Positions 1 to 11,434 of a DNA stretch of 64,000 nucleotides are shown piece after piece. The stretch is from Astrocystis sublimbata. Its lineage: Eukaryota > Ascomycota > Sordariomycetes > Xylariales > Xylariaceae. Below the pieces are notes generated by a model, which ran no database searches, was not told the origin of the DNA, and saw only the letters and a program-made list of their open reading frames with translations. Location: NCBI GenBank assembly GCA_022453515.1, contig JAJNNY010000015.1, positions 434,001 through 498,000 on the forward strand, read 5' to 3'. Position numbers and translations under genes: made by a program. Position 1 is the stretch's first letter. Each line of letters starts with the position of its first letter.

Positions 1-870
1 ATTGCCGTAATGGTACAGGGTAGTGTTCTTGAGAGTTTTACTCTGACTAGTAAACCCACGCGTAACTAGAGGACCACAATGCAAGACATGCCTCCATAGG
101 ATCCTTTTGTCAGATGGGGCATTCAGCCCTAGATTGTCGTGGCTGTCTATGTAGCCGGTATCAAGTCGCATGTTGTTCGAGTTATCCTTGCACATATTGC
201 TCTTGAAAGGACACGATGCCTTTATGTCAACCAGTCTGTGATTCGTAAGCCTTTCGTTGACAAATCTTTCGCAATTCAGGAGGCTGAGGCTGTCATTCGA
301 ATAGCATTGCTGAGCATATTTGGCTGCGTTGTCGATCCTCTCGGCCGAAAACAGTGGCATGTCGAAGTACGTAATCGCCCATCCATTGAAATAGCCACAG
401 TTGACGCTCTTGATTAGAACCTCATCACCGATGGCTGTAGAAATCCTAGAAGAGAAGCCTCCTGCAACAGTGAAGGCGGCCAGAAGTGAAAGCGCGGCAA
501 GGGCAATGGATAGAGGCCGGATCCATCTCCATTTCAAGCGACGGCTCTTCCACAGTAAGGAGAGGAAAAGAAGGATTCCCTCCTCTGGATTAGATGAGTT
601 TCGCAAGATCGCCTGGCTTTGGTGATAGACCACGTCCTGGGGCGCAGGTGTTGATAACGCCCTGTGAAATGCGAAGCAGGTGATTCTCCATGTGCGAGTT
701 GCGACGAATGCGATGAAAAAGGCCGTGAAGGCGATCACGAGATCAGCGTCTCGCCTTTCTAATGTCAGCGTGGCTCCTAGGACTTTCCCTCTGCTCCAAT
801 TGGTCCACGTTCCGGTGAAAACGTGGTACTGGTCGGTCGCGTTTGTATTGTCACTCGGGCTAGAGTCCAT
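1..870 (-). CDS. Fungal membrane protein of unknown function (3' end missing)
   Basis: A minus-strand frame runs without a stop from an ATG at 870 to the window edge, giving about 290 N-terminal residues of a longer protein. The start MDSSPSDNTN is followed by FTGTWTNWSRGKVLGATLTL, a hydrophobic segment of about 20 residues (near residues 45-65), a conserved-looking stretch VYHQSQAILRNSS and a second hydrophobic segment (about residues 120-145), then a Cys-containing presumably extracellular part (VNCGYF, QQCY, LNCERF, SCPF). This layout is typical of a large group of uncharacterised fungal integral membrane proteins with an N-terminal GTWTNWS-like motif. The family has no assigned biochemical role that I know of. 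No intron is needed in the visible part. The remaining part lies before the window, so the full length and any further membrane segments cannot be judged. Confidence 0.8.
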   Translation of the reverse strand, partial: MDSSPSDNTNATDQYHVFTGTWTNWSRGKVLGATLTLERRDADLVIAFTAFFIAFVATRTWRITCFAFHRALSTPAPQDVVYHQSQAILRNSSNPEEGILLFLSLLWKSRRLKWRWIRPLSIALAALSLLAAFTVAGGFSSRISTAIGDEVLIKSVNCGYFNGWAITYFDMPLFSAERIDNAAKYAQQCYSNDSLSLLNCERFVNERLTNHRLVDIKASCPFKSNMCKDNSNNMRLDTGYIDSHDNLGLNAPSDKRILWRHVLHCGPLVTRGFTSQSKTLKNTTLYHYGN

Positions 871-2128
871 TGCAACTCTTAAAGATGAATAAGAGAATAG
901 GTGTATGAAATGGAATCATAGGCAATGCTCTCATATCTCCTAGAAGATCAATGACGTGGGAGGCAGCCCCCTTTAATCCAAACTATCCCTTGGCCTGCCA
1001 TAGATTCCCAAGTCTTACGCTGTCTGACATTTGTTACCATGGTCACACATTAATCTTTACATAAAGGGCCGAATCTCCGCAAAGGCGACCATCGGGTAGC
1101 ACAAGTTCATGAAGAAAAAGTTTTTGCACCGGATCAACACCAAACTGGGTCGCATGTGTGACCTCTGTTCAGAAGGTCTAGGGACTCCCGGATGCTGTCA
1201 TAGTGGCTAAAAAGGCTATGGGAGTACCCTATATATACAAGTCAACAGTGAAGTCGTAGTGATGTGGATCTTGTGGCGAAAGTTACTTAAAATAGCCTAT
1301 GAAGGGTAGCACCACAGAGTGTTAGAAACGCTGTGTCGCATCATGTGGCAGTACGACATGAATAAGGGCAAAAACGCAGCCCAAATCAGGCAGCCTCATA
1401 AATTTCTAGTCTATCACGTCAATATCTAACGAGGCTGTATAAAATCCATCTTCGATGCATTGTTCTTGGCATATCTTAAGCAGACACACTATTACAAGGG
1501 GGTCAAGGCCTTGGGAAAATATTCCTTAAATAATCTAATATTTAGCTATAGCGTCAAAGGTCTTAAGGAGGAGAAGTTCCCCCTAGGCCTTGGGCCATGC
1601 CAGGTAGGCTTTATATATAGGATTACCCCGCTTAGGGGGGGTGGCCCGTGCGTCCGTATGACACACACGAAGTTGTAGTTTGGGGCTATGTTATTGTTAT
1701 TGTTCCATTTCACGTCGTAGAGGGACTATAGGCCCTCGTCCCCCCCGCACAAGGCACATTTGAAGTGGCAAGGTAGTACGGGGCGAAGAGTGGCAAATCT
1801 TTGATTAATGATACCTCCCTTATTGTATAATGCTACCCCGACAAGATCTGAAGACGAAAACGACTATGAAATGTGAATTCTGCAGAGTAAGATTGACTTC
1901 TTTAATGAATTGGCAAAATAATTCGATACACGACAGAGTGTATCCCCCTGCTATGAAAAAATGACCCCCCGCCCGTCTAAAGTGTGCAACCTCAACGAGT
2001 CCAATCTTTCTCTCCTCGTAAAGGCCAATAAACGTTTCGCTTAATCAAATATCCGATGTTGCATTTAGCCGGCTATAGCAACAACCGTTGAAATCGCTTT
2101 TCCATTCCCCTTTCGTTCACATCATATT
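871..2128. other. Intergenic, partly AT-rich
   Basis: The first few hundred bases should hold the promoter of the membrane protein gene that starts at 870. From about 1240 to 2080 the sequence becomes AT-rich with short G/C homopolymers and no coding frame that I can support. It may be the remains of a mutated repeat, but I see no inverted termini. Confidence 0.4.
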
Positions 2129-3574
2129 TCATTCGTGGATCGTATGCGGCTGCCCTTCCAAGTCTTGCGCTTCTCGTGGTCTAGTCACATCAGTTTCACC
2201 TATGCTGCCGTTTCCTTCTTCGCGAAACCCCTGCTCGCTTGGCTGCTTCACGTCCGCATCTTCTAACCTGTATGATTCACCAGAGTATTTGGAGTCGTAG
2301 TAATAATAAAATCTGCCTCCGAAGTCGCGGAACAGTCTAAACAATGGTTGGAGGTGGCCCAGGGAACCTGCTAGCAATCCTAGATTGTACTCGACAGCTT
2401 GCCAGTATAATGCTGAAGCACTATGATCTGGGTTGTGTTATTATCAGCACCAGTTTGCATGTCATGGCGGGTCGACTCAGGAAACTTTCTTACACGTTAT
2501 ATCGTCATCCTCCATTTTTAAAAACTTCAGGCTGGTAAAGCGTAAAGTTGGCGCAATGCAGGCAATGATAGCTGTGATGTTCAACTTCTATCCACTTGTA
2601 ATTATTGACTTGGCTTGCACCTACCAGGAACAAAGATCAGAAGAACCAGTATACTTTTTCCACGTTGATGAATGTTGAGAGACCAAACAACGGGCACAGG
2701 TAGTAGAAGGATGATGATATCAATAAGGAACAGCATTATAGCTTGAAATAAATATATGCTGTATAGTGTATCCGGAGAAAAGCAGTGTTTCGCCCGATCT
2801 GGAGCGACCAAAAGTTGGAGTTCGTATACATATGCTGGTGGGTTACATTGGAACGCATCCACGAAGACGAATGGGATTGTGATCACAACCATGAAGCCAA
2901 GAAGGACTGGTATCACCCGTCGTAGGTACGCTGGAATAGAGTATCAGTTTCCATGTATGACACCTTGTGATTCATATTGTTGGTAGAGACCTACAATGTT
3001 CAAATATTCGTCGTAGGTAGAGCAACAGGCTAACTTTCACGACAAGCGCTATGACTAGACTCAAGCATGCGCAAGCGTAGTAAAGCTGATGAATGTATCG
3101 TATGTCATCGGTCAACCCAGCTCTGAAAGGTTTGCATGGGTATTCTTACCTTAAACCAGTTCGCGAGCTGTGTAGGTGTTACGTGAATGATACTCTTTCC
3201 GGCGCCATTTGTGACCAATGCAATGCCGAGTCCATTGAATGTAGTGGTAAAAGCCTTTGAGGATCGCGTCGGTCAGTTGAAGTAACGTTCGACGTGGGTC
3301 GTCGTATGTCGTGGCAAACGTACTAGAGCCATCAAACATGCCCAATCATCGATTTTAAAAGCCCTGATAATGTATGCTCGTGTATATAACTGGATATTAG
3401 GCTATTGTTAGTTTGGTCCTCGACATGTTAAACGGAATTGATCATGGACATAGAACTTACACGTGCACAGCAGACTATTATACTAAGAAGGCCAGTACCT
3501 ATGATTGTGCCGTAAGTGACAGCAATCTGGTATCTTTCGTCACCACTAAGATCTGTCGATTGAACATCTGCCAT
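2129..3574 (-). CDS. SAT4/PTH11-like rhodopsin-fold membrane protein, 352 aa, seven exons
   Basis: My exon model on the minus strand is 3574-3461, 3389-3324, 3254-3150, 3085-2995, 2930-2625, 2571-2494 and 2427-2129. All introns are GT-AG and the sum is exactly 353 codons including the stop. It reads as a fungal SAT4-type seven-helix integral membrane protein: N-terminal helix (YGTIIGTGLLSIIVCC), then LYTRAYIIRAFKIDDWACLMAL (family pattern R-x-x-x-x-x-x-x-DDW), a helix before LRRIFEH, FVFVDAFQCNPP, the hallmark segment DIIILLLPVPVVWSLNIHQR, and ALYWQAVEYNLGLLAGSLGH (family pattern W-x-x-x-E-x-x-x-G). The C-terminal tail is polar. An in-frame ATG at 3610 would add 12 residues; I chose 3574 because the family usually begins just before the first helix. 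Members sit in the plasma membrane; some resemble PTH11-type receptors but most have no known ligand. Expression depends on correct splicing of six introns of about 50-90 nt. Confidence 0.85.
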
Positions 3575-3676
3575 GTTGATTTTTATGAGTGCCTCGAGAA
3601 GGACCAACACCGACTAGACATTGACGAAGCTAGCAAGCACAGCTTCAATGTTCTTATATGTAGGCCTATCGATTCC

Positions 3677-4285
3677 TCAATCAACAACAAAGGATTTATG
3701 ATAAAGAAAAAGACGTACCATGATGTGTGTAGCCCTCTTATAACCGCGCAAGCCACCTGGCAGGCAAGCGTCCCTATTTGCCGTGGCCATCCTTCCAATA
3801 GCAAGACGTAAGCCAACCCATGTTTGACTAGTGTTGAAGTTATTAGCTAGGATGAGCTGCGGCCAAAGAGCTATGTCTAAATAGAGCAGCATCCAGATGT
3901 CTCTATTTTGATATGCTACATTCGCGATGACATATGTGGTAACTGCATCATGAAGATATGATGACTAAGTATGTATGTACTATGGGTTTGGCTCAGGCTA
4001 GCTCAGACTCCAGATTACTCATCAGTTGCTTCTTTCTACACGTGCAGCATCAAATAATTCCTCGACTCCCATGGCTGGTCCAACTAATAATTCCAGTTTC
4101 CTCGACAACTTGTCATGCTTGACTTTCATCAGTGATTTCGAGATTCCCAAGCTGACAGCGTAACAATATTTGCGATTCTGAAACCGGATATATCTCGTTG
4201 CGTATCTGCTTCTACGGTATATTATCTCTCGATCATAGTGAATCGGGCTGAGATCGTTCGTTTCTTTGAAAGGGCCATCGAGGCC
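3677..4285 (-). pseudogene. Exon-like minus-strand open frames, unknown gene, probably incomplete or decayed
   Basis: Two long open frames follow each other on the minus strand. The first runs from 4285 to a TGA at 4024-4022 and contains strings such as HYDREIIYRRSRYATRYIRF and LELLVGPAMGVEELFDAARV. The second runs from 3964 to 3677 and contains YVIANVAYQNRDIWMLLYLD and ILANNFNTSQTWVGLRLAIG. A GT at about 4035 and an AG at 3965 would join them with a 71-nt intron, but the donor is weak. Just upstream the frame that looks coding (RRDPGLESLIRLRA) is offset by one base, which suggests a frameshift. Composition looks like protein rather than random sequence. I do not recognise a family and cannot give a complete gene; it may be a pseudogene or a gene whose exons I have not resolved. 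Confidence 0.35.
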
Positions 4286-6260
4286 CTAAGCCTGATCAGT
4301 GACTCGAGGCCAGGGTCTCTGCGGAACAAGAAAGCAACAAGGGAAGCGGGCATTAAACACCGGCCGCGATTAAAGTAACGGGGCTGCCGCACGCCGCCAA
4401 AGAAGTGATCGCCGAGATTCCATTGTATCTGCCCTTTGGGTCTGTTGAAAGACAAATTCACATGGCATCCATGGACTTGTAGGCATAAGTCAGGGATCCT
4501 GGTGTCTTACCAACTGTGTTTCCCGCTTGCCTAATCCAACGCTGCCAGGAGAATCCACCCCTGAGGATAGTTACTGGACTCGTCGTCATTGTCAAGGCGG
4601 AGCTACAGTGAGAATGTAAAGCGATTCCCAGATGTCTGAATGATCGAAATTGACATTCTACTATGAGCTGCCTAAAGGCTCGTGGGCAGTTCGGAGGAAG
4701 TTGAGCCTCTAAATGCGGTAGCGAAGCTGGTCCCGAAATCTGGGGTTCGACACTAACTTGAGCTTGCACTATCTCGGTAAGGCGCTGTCTTACGGAGTAA
4801 CATGGTGAAACTCACACACGCTATCACCTTTTTCGGAAGCGACCCTTGGTCCTCGGGACTGGCGTATACAAACAAGAACCGCTTTGTTGGTCTTGCCAAG
4901 CCGGGTGTCTTAATGCTAAGCACTAGCACGCCTTAGCCACAGGCCACGGTTTATTGTCTGATAGCCAGAATAACAAGCAAAGACGAAGTGAACAAATTTG
5001 GCGAAAGCAGTTAGAATTAGCTACATACGCGGCCGAGACATCTGGCTTACGGGCCATCGTCAAGGTAGAAGTCAAAGAGCCCCAAGAGGTTTCCAAGCAA
5101 GTCTGAATTGCGGCAATGAGGCTTGCTAATACCAAACCGCATCTAGACATACCAAGCCTAAGACGGACTTCCACGAAAAAGCAACGCCGTTGGTGGTAAA
5201 AGAACTAACAGTAGTATACGGACGCATGAGCCTACTACAAGCAATCGATTTACCACACTGGAAGATACCTAGTGCGCTACTTGTGAAAGTTAATCCACAA
5301 TGTTTGTATTTCTAGGTACTCATTGAACACTCTAGGGAGAATGACGAGCTAGGTATCTAGTCAAAGTTACGGGAGGCATTATATCGGCACCGAGAGGCAG
5401 AGATTGCTTTTTCATCTTTTGGGTGTCAAAACTCTCCGGAACAATGGGCTCATAGATGGCTCTAGTAGCTCTGTTCCTGCCAGCAAGGCAATAATTGTAT
5501 CCGACCCAATGGATTCGATGTGCTCAGCGGCACAGGGCCCAGATCATTACTCACTAGGCATACAAGGCAGTCTTCGCAACGAATCGACATCGAACATCTT
5601 TGTTTCGGGTAGTTCAGTGGCACTGCAAGCACGTGGTGGGTCTTGCAGGGTAAATCTATTGTCGGAACGTGCTGTGTGCGATCCAATCAGAGAGGCCGAT
5701 GAACACAAAGGGAACGGCTAACGGCTTAGCCATCGCTTCAACAAAGACTCAATCAAGCCCTCGACATCATGGCAGGGATAGCGCTTCCAAGACTGGGGTC
5801 GACCACCGCACATAGCATTGACACGGGCACGAGTCTCGTCCTCGCTTATCCTCGTTGATGTTTCGCAATCGAATTAGATTTTGGCGTTTCTGGTCAAAGT
5901 TTCAACCTAGGTGGCAGTAATTACAAAGACTGTTGACAATGGGGTCAGTTAGAATGTCTACCTCAAGACCAGTCGATCCTGGTCGTAAACGCGTGTCTTT
6001 TATATGAATTTTCAAAATTTCCAAAGTCGATATTCTCCGACAGGATCAAACATTGATCTGTATCAAGGTGGAACTGAACTCACGTCGCTGTTACATGGTG
6101 TGCCCTAAGCTATGAACAGTTAGAAGTAGAACCAAGGCAGCCGAGGCAGCAATTTTGCCGATGTGAAGATATTGCCCTTTATTGCGCACAGCTAGCCATG
6201 TGTAGACCACGTTTCCATGTAGCATAGGTAGTCATCAATTGCTTGTCATGCCAAGAAATT

Positions 6261-6355
6261 TTTGGGGGCCAAACTGATTTAAGGTAAGGATTGACATGTA
6301 CATAGCACAGGATATGGTTGTGGACTGGCCTGTGCGGCACAGTTTGGGGGCCAAA
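6261..6355. repeat. Two 13-bp copies of TTTGGGGGCCAAA
   Basis: The same near-palindromic 13-mer lies at 6261-6273 and 6343-6355, about 80 bases apart and about 640 bases before the next gene start. It could be a paired protein-binding site or chance; nothing else supports a role. Confidence 0.4.
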
Positions 6356-6989
6356 TACTACGGCAATAGTCGGAGACTGCAGTTTCAATTATATCCGGAG
6401 AATAAACGAGTGGCTGTATACCTAAAATAGTTGAACAAGTCTTGGCTACCTTGTAATTACTTACAATCCCTCTCAATAGAACCATAATCATACCTAGTTG
6501 ACTCAGCCCACGAGTGATTCTGATTACATCATAATGCTACCTTTCAGTTCTCGCTTCGCTTACGATCTCACTATTCCGCAATTTTTGGCTGACACTCACT
6601 GCGTTACCAATCATGAATGTGGCACTTAGAGTCCTAGTGGAGTTTGAACAATTTGCGGCAACATGGTATCGTGGTTCAATTGCTGGGATGTGTTGTGGTG
6701 ACTGACGTCACTTGCATCCAAATCTTTCGAGGTTATAGGTAGGTTGACACTATATTCGGTGTTGTGCTTGGATGTCAATAGAATGCCCTGATCGTCGAAT
6801 ACCATGTAGAGGGAGTCGGGGGAGTCACATCTCCGATGTTAGGTATATAGAGCCACATCCGACCGCAGTGCTCCCTATAATTGGACTATTCTATTTCTAA
6901 CATCAACCTCTCCAGTGGCATATCCCATATGTCCCGTTAGTTATTCAAGTATTCGAAGGAATCGTTTCGTGCATTCAACTGCCCTCGAG

Positions 6990-8588
6990 ATGGAGTCGAA
7001 CCCCGTTAGATATAACATCAACTGGACTGCGCCTGAATCATCATCTCTCAATCTCGATCTTACCAACAGCGACCTCTGTCGAAAAGCGGGAGGTTTTTTG
7101 GCCGAATTTGTCGACCCAGCTCGCGAAGAAGACAGCTTACCTGGACCGAACCGTCTCGCGTACCTTGCTTCTATACTTCCGCCCAATGCAACTCCACCAG
7201 ACAATTCTACTTTGTCGCTCTGGTCTATACATCTCGGTGAAGAAATCGGTTTGGTCGGAAGTGAAGGGTATGAAATTCTCGCAAGATTCCCTCTCCAGTG
7301 CGCGAATGAAGATGTCGGAACTACTTGTCCACAACTAAGAACATTTGAGGGGGATCAAGACGTTGCGGGTCGTGGGGTATGTATCCCTTATACTGAATCC
7401 AATATTCTGACATACACCGAAATTCCTAACAAGTCGGTTCAGATACTCGGTTCATATTACATTGCGGCTGTCTTGTCTACATTTTATTTCGTTGCTCTAT
7501 CTCTGCATCGTATTAGGGGTTCGAGAAAAGTGTCCTCCGCGAAATCTAGTAGAAAGCCGATGCCAAGTCTCATCCTGGAGAGCTTCAAAGAATCCGTCAG
7601 TTCCCTTCTAGACTCAGCATTGATCTTTGAAGTCTCATGTTAGCCGCTGGAATTGTACGGATCTCGCGCGGCCACCTTCAACTCCAAGACAGAGCCAGGG
7701 GAGAAGCAGAATTTTATTCTGTAATTCTTTCAATCTACATGTCAATATTCTCGGTTTTCCCAGCTCTCATACTGCAGTCACTCTCGACTGACCTTCGTCG
7801 GCATTGGTTACGCATCTTCATTTGGGTTCTGACCGCTGCTGGGGCCATCGCCAATGAGGTCTTATGGGAAACCTTCCTCCGCGCCTTGTTTCAAAAAATA
7901 GCCGACTTAAGCCATGCGCCGCCAAATGCGCAGTTGGAATATCAGTTCATATGGCTCTTGTACTGCAGCAAACTTGACCTACTTGATAATGGCATCTTAC
8001 CGACACTGTACTTGGCCCTGGCTCTTCTCGGCCTGAACACGATCGCCTGGACGGTGTACCACTGCTTCAAGCTCAGACAATCAGGTCACACCTACAAGCT
8101 CGCGGGTTCAAGCCACGGAAAGTGGCCGCGAACCGAAGCTTTTTTTAAGAAATGGGGTCATTACTTGCGGATTGTCAACGCAGCTCTATGCGTTTTGGTC
8201 ATGTGGGCCATGTTAGGCGTCTTCACTGCGTACAGAAGCGAGGTGGATGCCATTGGCCCCGAAGAAACCGACAACAAGGAATGGACATTTGGACAGGTCG
8301 TAGCCTTGGCGACATGGTTGCCGGCCATCATCGAACTCCTGACTATGCTCTTTAGTAAGTGCATTTCCGCTACTTCGACACTTATTTCTTTGGTCCGAGT
8401 GCTCGCTGACGCCTATGTCTTTGTTTGTAATAATAGGCAGCCCCCAGGATGGGCTTAATAAGAAAGTGTCGGAGAGTTATGCAGTTGTGCCGAAGAATGA
8501 AACAAACGCTGCCCCGGAGAAGCCGCAAGCAAGGGGAGATTCTTCGTCGTTAGATTTTGGAGCGAGAGATGCGCATAGTCAAGCATGA
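6990..8588 (+). pseudogene. Multi-pass fungal membrane protein gene with a single-base frameshift
   Basis: Translation from ATG 6990 (MESNPVRYNINWTAP) gives an extracellular-looking N-terminal part with NNT/NXS-type sequons and Cys pairs, then a helix (YYIAAVLSTFYFVALSLH). The frame hits TAG at 7641, while the next base frame continues the same protein at once: the segment SALIFEVS joins to MLAAGIVRISRGHLQLQD. One extra base at about 7636 would restore the frame, and no GT-AG pair gives the right phase. The second part has several helices, among them YSVILSIYMSIFSVFPALIL, IFIWVLTAAGAIANEVLW and LALLGLNTIAWTVYH. It ends through an intron (8355-8436, GTAAGT...AATAATAG) into a polar tail with the stop at 8586-8588. 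It resembles uncharacterised fungal integral membrane proteins. The rest is so well preserved that a sequencing error or very recent mutation is likely. An upstream in-frame alternative start at 6915 is less likely. Confidence 0.75.
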
Positions 8589-9566
8589 ATCTCGTACCCT
8601 CAATTGACCCAAACAACAGTATTTTGCCAGTCCGCCGAACTCTGTGAGGCTGCACTGTTCTTTTGTCCATTATTCAAACGCATGGTAAATCTAGCCACCC
8701 ACGCCAATATTGAGCAATTTCTTCACCACATGTCGGTTATGGAACAGTCTGGATTCATTCGTGCAGGTTCGCCAAGCTAGGCTATCACGACTCACCTACT
8801 CATCACCGCCGCGATAGCCGGTTACTACAGTAAAATATTGCCCGCCGACCCTGCCTTGTCGGATAGTTCACTCCAATTTCTGATCACACAACAAGGCTAT
8901 TTGGTGGCTAAGGCTGTCATGCATATTCATCGCAACCCCTTATTAGTGGAAATCAAGCAATAACGTGGTTTACAATAGTATCTCGCCTTTTAGTATGAAG
9001 GAACCATCTATGTTTCAACAAAATAATATGAATTTCCTTCACACAAAAAACTGTCGGGACCTACCCTCGAGTATCATCAAACCCTATCCTAAGAGACTTT
9101 GAAGTTATCATGCCGGTTGAGATCAACAGCTGAAAAGGTGACACGTATGGAACGCCACTTCGGATACTACCGTGGCTTGCAGTCTGACATTATCCCTTCA
9201 GGTCTAGAATCAGCCAAAGTGTTGCTCTACCGTCCAAGTACCCGTATGACTAATTCCAGCCGCAGTGCGCAATCTGGAACAGAAATTATGGCGTGAAAGT
9301 CTCGTGTGTGCCATTGTCTGGTGTCCAGCGGCAGGATAGACTCCTACCAATATTGCCGTCAAGGAAGACCATCCTCTTGACTGATGGTGTATAAGTAATC
9401 CATTGCCCCCCAGACATCCTATCTATGTAAGAAGGGTTCGTGCCTCACTCAACAATCTATCTTGTTCCAAAAGTCCCCATCTAATCCAAAACACCAAGAT
9501 CCTCGACGCCTAGCTCGGCCATCCTGATATCATTCCCGATAACTACCACTTATATTACTTGCCAAA
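8589..9566. other. Intergenic
   Basis: This stretch contains the 3' flank of the membrane protein gene and the presumed promoter of the secreted protein gene at 9567. I see no coding frame or structured element that I can support. Confidence 0.4.
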
Positions 9567-10085
9567 ATGCTCTTCCCAACTGTGACCCTTCTCCTCACCT
9601 CTCTGGCCTGCATCGCAGAAGGGGCTCCCACCAAAGAGGCAGCCGGTCTCATTGTCCTCGACCAGTTCCTAAGCAACGATGGCGTCTCGCACATCGTCGT
9701 CTACGGCGATGCCAAAAAGCAGCACTCCGAGGTCGCCCGCGACGCCGACCTTTTCAAGCGCTGCGGCAGCAACAACCTCGTCTGCGACAACTCCCACACC
9801 GCCAACCGCGGCGCATGCCAGAGCCTGATCAATGACCTCAGCGGCTCCAGTGCCTCACTGCCAGGCTCCCCGCGCTCCATCTGTGGAACCTACAGCGGCT
9901 CCCAGTGCTGCGTGAGCTGGCACGATCCCGTCTCGAACGCAATGCGGCGGAACCTCGCCTCGGCGGCGCAGAAGGCGCTCAATGGTTGTCGGGGAGACAC
10001 GGGCGTTTCGGCCAAGACGAGTGATACGCAAATTGGGTCAACTTGTACCAGCCAGTGCTTGTCGGACCGGGCTACGGGTTGCTAG
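9567..10085 (+). CDS. Small secreted cysteine-rich protein with Kex2-type propeptide, 172 aa
   Basis: This single-exon gene starts at ATG 9567 in a CAAAATG context. Residues 1-19 form a signal peptide (LFPTVTLLLTSLACIAEGA). Residues 20-65 look like a propeptide that ends in DLFKR, a dibasic Kex2-type site at 64-65. The predicted mature part (66-172, about 107 residues) begins with CGSNN and holds ten cysteines, including one adjacent pair (SQCCVSW), so five disulfides are possible. It is rich in Ser, Ala and Gly. GC content and codon use are those of a well-expressed fungal gene. I do not recognise a named domain. Size, secretion and cysteine content make it an effector-like or antimicrobial-like candidate, but that is inference only. 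Confidence 0.8.
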   Translation: MLFPTVTLLLTSLACIAEGAPTKEAAGLIVLDQFLSNDGVSHIVVYGDAKKQHSEVARDADLFKRCGSNNLVCDNSHTANRGACQSLINDLSGSSASLPGSPRSICGTYSGSQCCVSWHDPVSNAMRRNLASAAQKALNGCRGDTGVSAKTSDTQIGSTCTSQCLSDRATGC

Positions 10086-11434
10086 TCTCGCTATGACATA
10101 TACTATGGGTTCCGAGTGCAAGACATGGTTGTTCCTTGGGGGGAATGCAGTTTCATAATGTGGTGAAAGACTTAACAAAGGCCTTTCTTCCCCTCCTTGC
10201 TTCTCCCCTCTTTGCTTCTCCCCCCTTAAACTCCTAACCTAAGTACCTATTTATGGAATCTATCCAACTTTAGCGTTAGATTGCCCTCCACTTACGTAAC
10301 ACTACGTGATACTCCAGTGGAGAAAATCTCTAGCTATCTAATAGACTATTTTGGGCTAAAGAACGATCCTAGAAGCGTGACTGTCACAGAAACCGTTATG
10401 AAACTTAGACATAGTCGTAGAATTTGGGGGATGTCACAGGCCCTAAACGATTTACCTACCTGCATATGCCTACACCCGTACGTTGTTTCCAGTCTGCCAG
10501 TTACCTGATAAGATACATGTAGCTACTTCGTCAAGTACCTGTTTCCTTCAATTCCACGCCTCACACGCTCCCCAGGTACATGTGTGTATCTCCCTAGGTA
10601 CCGCCCAGCAAGGCCTGCGCGGTGCCGCGCATCACTCGACTTTTATTCGTGTTAAATATAAGCGGCGAGTCTTAGGAGACCCAAGCAACCGTAACACACT
10701 GACAATCAAGGAGTCCATGCCGATAGCACTAGTAGCACTTTGTAGCCATTCATCCACATCCAACTCCGCAAACACTTTACCGTGGTCAAGTTCATCTTGC
10801 CTTTGCTCCTCCCTCCCACCTTGTGCCGTCGCGGACTGAGGCAACTCGTCATGACCATCATCCTTTAACAACGGCCAATTACGAATGTCCCTGATCGCGA
10901 GTTCAGTTCCACTCAGGCCATGGAGATACTGAATCCTGCAATCGGCCACTCTTGTGTTGTTGCCCGTCTGGCCTTGCTGGTTGTCCTTCTCTGTCCGACA
11001 ACAGCGCACGTGGTCTTTATCATTTGCTGAGCCCGTACTTAGTAGTGCAGCAGGGGCCGAGATTGATTCCCATATCGCTCCTATGATGCCCTCGACGACT
11101 TTCTCTACCGAAACTAGATCCACGCTGCACGCAAGAGACCTCTGGACTTTCATAACCCAATTATACCCGGAACTGATTGACAATCATGTTTTATTTATCA
11201 AAACTACCAGCTAGCGGAGTATGTAAACGAGTGTGTTCATTCACCAAGAGAATGGGCCAAAAGCATATGATAAGGAATGGAAGGTATGAGTGTACGGCTC
11301 ATCCTTTTGAAAGGACAGCCCTGGCACTTCAGAATTGAGGTGACAGGGTTCCTGACTTGAACGTGTCCCAGCTAATTATCTCTCATGGAAAGTTGCAGAG
11401 ATCTTTGAGCTGCTGTCCCAGCCCAGGGAACCAT
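10086..11434. other. Intergenic, no supported gene
   Basis: The first part (10180-10240) holds two near copies of a CTCCTTGCTTCTCCCC-like pyrimidine run. An open frame on the minus strand (10632-11183) has no recognisable domain and no good start, and I leave it out. The last part is the 3' flank of the antifungal protein gene. Confidence 0.4.

Larger units (their letters stand above)
3575..6989. other. Unresolved stretch with exon-like open frames
   Basis: No gene here can be named. The minus strand carries coding-looking open frames without usable starts, described separately at 3677-4285. Other stretches (near 4458-4769, 4923-5174 and 5400-5720) show open frames of 80-105 codons with no family I recognise and no consistent splice model. 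The last few hundred bases should contain the promoter of the plus-strand gene that starts at 6990. Confidence 0.35.

Noticed and set aside
7580..7645. Intron GTCAGT...GTTAG that would bridge the membrane protein frameshift
   Set aside because: The 48-nt candidate leaves the wrong phase and would delete a membrane segment that is well preserved in the sequence.
10632..11183. 183-codon minus-strand frame
   Set aside because: No recognisable domain, no convincing start context and composition unlike a folded protein; it may be chance.
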